From Rhizorhabdus histidinilytica (GTDB lineage Bacteria; Pseudomonadota; Alphaproteobacteria; Sphingomonadales; Sphingomonadaceae): a stretch of 64,000 nucleotides of DNA. Of the stretch, positions 60,897-64,000 are shown one piece after another. The first letter of the stretch is position 1. Each line of letters starts with the position of its first letter. The DNA is taken from contig NZ_FUYM01000006.1 of NCBI RefSeq assembly GCF_900167915.1, positions 248,001 to 312,000 of the forward strand. The letters are read 5' to 3'. The translations under genes were made by a program, and so were the position numbers. The notes under the pieces are model-generated. The model was not told the origin of the DNA, made no database searches, and was given only the letters and a program-made list of their open reading frames with translations.

Positions 60897-61250
60897 ATGA
60901 CGACGACCACCCGCCCGCGCCCCGCCGCGCTGATCCTGACGCCGTCGGCCGAGGCGCGCATCGCCACGCTGATGGCGGCCGCGCCCGAAGGCACGATCGG
61001 CGTCAAGCTGTCGACCCCGCGCCGCGGCTGCTCGGGCCTCGCCTATTCGGTCGACTATGTCACCGAGGCCGACCCGTTCGACGAGCGGATCGAGACCCCA
61101 GGCGGCACCTTCTACGTCGACGGCGGATCGCTGCTCTACCTGATCGGCTCGACGATGGACTGGGTCGAGGACGACTTCACCGCCGGCTTCGTCTTCGCCA
61201 ACCCCAACGCCAAGGGCAGCTGCGGCTGCGGCGAGAGCTTCACGGTCTAG
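60897..61250 (+). CDS. sufA: A-type Fe-S carrier, SufA/IscA family
   Basis: 117 residues from the ATG at 60897 (a more upstream ATG at 60876 also works). Cys ligands: 'RRGCSGLAYSVDYV' and the C-terminal 'GSCGCGESF' (CxC). 'LILTPSAEARIATLM' is the usual opening. Carries clusters from the Suf scaffold to apoproteins. Last of the suf genes; the next gene starts 22 nt later. Confidence 0.94.
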   Translation: MTTTTRPRPAALILTPSAEARIATLMAAAPEGTIGVKLSTPRRGCSGLAYSVDYVTEADPFDERIETPGGTFYVDGGSLLYLIGSTMDWVEDDFTAGFVFANPNAKGSCGCGESFTV

Positions 61251-61272
61251 CCCCCCTTTCAAGGGAGGGGGA

Positions 61273-61982
61273 ATGAAGTTGCCTCCACCTTCCCCAGAGG
61301 CTACTCGCCCGGCCATGCCGCCCGCGCTCGACCATATCGATGCCTGGATCTTCGATCTGGACAACACGCTCTACCCGGCGTCGGCGGACCTGTTCGGGCT
61401 GATCGACGTGCGGATGGGCCTCTATGTCGAGCGGCTGCTGGGGGTCGATCCGGCCGAGGCCAAGCGCATCCAGAAGCAGTTGTTCCGCGAGCACGGCACC
61501 ACCCTGTCGGGGCTGATGCACAGCCACGCGATCGACCCGCACGAATTCCTCGCCTTCGTCCACGACATCGAGATGGACGTGCTCGCCGAGGACAAGAAGC
61601 TGGTGAACGCGATCGCGAAGCTGCCCGGCCGCAAGCTGATCTTCACAAACGGCGATGCCGACTATGCCGGCCGGGTGCTCCAGCGGCTCGGCCTCTCGAA
61701 AAGCTTCGAGGCGATCCACGACATCCACGCCTGCGCCTATCAGCCCAAGCCGCAGGCGGCGAGCTACGCATCGATGGTCGAGGCGTTCGGCGTCAACCCG
61801 GCGACCTCGCTGTTCGTCGAGGACATGGCCCGCAACCTGAAGCCCGCCAAGGCGATCGGCATGACCACGGTGTGGGTCAACAACGGTTCCGAGTTCGGCA
61901 ACCACGAGGCCGACGCCAGCTTCATCGATATCGAGATACACGACGTCGGCCACTGGCTCGACGAACTCACAAGGGGAATGGA

Positions 61983-61986
<4 letters not shown>
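61273..61986 (+). CDS. HAD-family pyrimidine 5'-nucleotidase-like phosphatase
   Basis: 237 residues. HAD motifs: I '[11 protein letters not shown]', II '[12 protein letters not shown]', III region '[13 protein letters not shown]' and IV '[15 protein letters not shown]'. The 'DLDNTLYP' form is that of the SDT1/Phm8-like pyrimidine 5'-nucleotidases. It sits between the suf operon and dapD and overlaps dapD by ATGA. ATG 61273 directly follows AAGGGAGGGGG from a short GC hairpin (about 61251-61271). An ATG 14 codons later lacks a ribosome-binding site. Confidence 0.88.
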
Positions 61987-62807
<821 letters not shown>

Positions 62808-62814
62808 ACGAACT

Positions 62815-62838
62815 CCCCCTCCCTTTCAAGGGAGGGGG
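62815..62838. terminator. Perfect 11-bp hairpin after dapD
   Basis: CCCCCTCCCTT (62815-62825), loop TC, AAGGGAGGGGG (62828-62838), 8 nt after the dapD stop. First of a row of hairpins filling the gap to argB. Confidence 0.65.
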
Positions 62839-62893
62839 TCGGGGATGGGTGGCGAGCGGTAGCGAGCCTCCCCGGCTACAGCGCAGAACTCCG

Positions 62894-62991
62894 CCAAGGG
62901 GGATCGGCCCCCTTGGTTGCGTACCCTTCAGCGAGGTGAAACATGCCCCCAGCATGTTTCAGGGATTGCCGGGGGGCAATCCCGACCTCGC
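62894..62991. repeat. Nested hairpins, possible three-way junction, between dapD and argB
   Basis: CCAAGGGGG (62894-62902)/CCCCCTTGG (62908-62916) is followed by a nested unit. Outer stem GCGAGG (62931-62936)/CCTCGC (62986-62991) encloses TGAAACATGC (62937-62946)/GCATGTTTCA (62952-62961) and GGGATTGCC (62962-62970)/GGCAATCCC (62975-62983). All arms match perfectly and the two inner hairpins abut, as in a three-way junction. It could be a folded repeat, a small RNA or a DNA structural element. Confidence 0.6.
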
Positions 62992-63000
62992 AGAACTTAC

Positions 63001-63024
63001 CTCCCTCCCCTGAAGGGGAGGGAG
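63001..63024. terminator. CTCCCTCCCC-N4-GGGGAGGGAG hairpin after argB
   Basis: Perfect 10-bp arms (63001-63010, 63015-63024) with loop TGAA, 13 nt from the argB stop. Likely ends transcription from argB. Confidence 0.65.
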
Positions 63025-63037
63025 AGCTTTCGGGGAT

Positions 63038-63943
63038 TCACCCCATTCCGATCAGCGTGCCCGCGCCGCGGCGGGTGAAGGCTTCGATCAGCATCGCGTG
63101 CGGCACCCGGCCGTCGAGGATGACGGCGGCGTCGACCCCGCCCTCGACCGCATGGACGCAGGTCTCCAGCTTCGGGATCATCCCGCCCTGGATCGTCCCG
63201 TCCTCGCGCAGCGCCGTGATCTGGCGCGGGGTCAGGTCGCGGATCAACTTCTTTTCCTTGTCGAGCACGCCGGCGACATCGGTCAGCAGGAACAGCCGCG
63301 CCGCGCCCAGCGCGATCGCGATCGCGCCCGCCATGGTGTCGGCGTTGACGTTGTAGGTGTGGCCGTCCTCGCCGATCGCGATCGGCGCGACCACCGGGAT
63401 CATCCCCGCCTTGGAGATGGTGTCGATCACCCGCCGGTCGATGTCGGCGGGCTCGCCGACGAAGCCGAGGTCGACCGCCTTCTCGATATTGCTGTCGGGA
63501 TCGCGCTGGGTGCGGCGGACCTTCTCGGCGACGACCATCCGGCCGTCCTTGCCCGACAGGCCGACCGCACGGCCGCCCGCCTGGGCGATCCACGAGACGA
63601 TCTCCTTGTTGATCGACCCGCACAGCACCATCTCGGCGACCCGCGCCGTCTCCGCGTCGGTGACGCGCAGGCCGTCGACGAAGCTGCTCTCCACGCCGAG
63701 CGTCTTGAGCATCTTGCCGATCTGCGGCCCGCCGCCATGGACGACCACCGGATTGATCCCGACCGCCTTGAGCAGGACGATGTCCTCGGCGAAGTCGCGC
63801 GCCGCCTCCGGATCGCCCATGGCATGGCCGCCATATTTGACGACGAAGGTCTCGCCCGCATAGCGCTGCATATAGGGCAGCGCCTCGACGAGCGTCTCGG
63901 CCTTGGTGAGAAGGAGCGGATCGGGGCTGTGATCGGTCGACAT
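63038..63943 (-). CDS. argB: N-acetylglutamate kinase
   Basis: 301 residues. Second step of arginine synthesis. '[12 protein letters not shown]' and '[20 protein letters not shown]' are nucleotide- and substrate-binding blocks, with '[18 protein letters not shown]' and '[20 protein letters not shown]' in the C-terminal half. Usual length for the arginine-regulated class. Transcribed towards dapD (convergent). No further gene is visible on its start side before the window ends. Confidence 0.97.
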   Translation of the reverse strand: MSTDHSPDPLLLTKAETLVEALPYMQRYAGETFVVKYGGHAMGDPEAARDFAEDIVLLKAVGINPVVVHGGGPQIGKMLKTLGVESSFVDGLRVTDAETARVAEMVLCGSINKEIVSWIAQAGGRAVGLSGKDGRMVVAEKVRRTQRDPDSNIEKAVDLGFVGEPADIDRRVIDTISKAGMIPVVAPIAIGEDGHTYNVNADTMAGAIAIALGAARLFLLTDVAGVLDKEKKLIRDLTPRQITALREDGTIQGGMIPKLETCVHAVEGGVDAAVILDGRVPHAMLIEAFTRRGAGTLIGMG

Positions 63944-64000
63944 GGCGGCCCCTTAGCGGAGCCGGGCCCCGGGATAAAGTAGCGCGTTCACGCCTCTGCT

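Noticed and set aside
63944-64000. C-terminal end of another minus-strand gene upstream of argB
   Set aside because: An open frame of about 15 codons ends near 63955, but this is too short to support a gene call.

Overview
The window is a high-GC (roughly 65-70%) stretch of bacterial chromosome. It most resembles a sphingomonad (Sphingomonadaceae, of the Sphingomonas/Rhizorhabdus type). That placement is an inference from the gene set: an 850-residue TonB receptor, an S9 peptidase, LtrA, an FeSOD, the Pseudomonas-type isocitrate lyase, an operonic Rrf2-suf cluster and a PspF/PspA locus. The many short GC-rich hairpin repeats between genes (CGTCATCC...GGATGACG and GGGGAGG types) also fit. I see no rRNA, tRNA, CRISPR array, insertion sequence, integrase or phage gene. 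Coding density is high, and most genes sit in short operons with 4-base ATGA stop/start overlaps.

Layout. 1-3.6 kb: a partial PAS sensor, a CitE-like lyase and a LytS/LytTR two-component pair. 3.9-8.3 kb: a GT39-type membrane glycosyltransferase, argG and two secreted EF-hand proteins. 8.3-14.6 kb: a TetR regulator diverging from an SDR over paired operators, then a cyclopropane synthase, rlmN and LtrA. 14.8-18.5 kb: an FAD oxidoreductase with its Rrf2 regulator, then ohr/ohrR. 18.8-24 kb: an OmpR/EnvZ-like pair, a secreted S9 peptidase and an acyltransferase. 24.3-32.9 kb: a TonB receptor, acyl-CoA ligase, J-domain protein, single-domain response regulator, topoisomerase IB, a stand-alone SecD-P1-like protein, sufE and a DUF4386 protein. 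33-37.8 kb: an enlarged phage-shock (Psp) locus under sigma-54 control. 37.9-42 kb: a PuuD-like membrane protein, sodB and a soluble CBS-chemoreceptor. 40.9-44.6 kb: an overlapping dapF-mtaB-ftsY-yciB operon. 44.7-50 kb: two cyclic-di-GMP proteins around aceA. 49.9-54 kb: an amidohydrolase-deaminase-MFS operon with a divergent LysR gene. 54-64 kb: pyrD, the Rrf2-sufBCD-sufS-sufT-sufA cluster, a HAD phosphatase, dapD and argB.

The most interesting region is the Psp locus. PspF is divergent from a sigma-54 promoter that first drives a 48-codon secreted or membrane peptide, then pspA, pspB and pspC. Four more tandem small proteins follow, each with one membrane segment and a coiled coil. Three of them carry a C-terminal signature (LERI-T-D ... 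LxxEIDxLR) that is also seen in part in PspB and PspC, which suggests a family expanded within the locus. Two other regulatory observations stand out. The two unrelated Rrf2 genes in the window have operators with the same CGGA-N9-TCCG core. A nested set of perfect hairpins that can fold as a three-way junction lies between dapD and argB.
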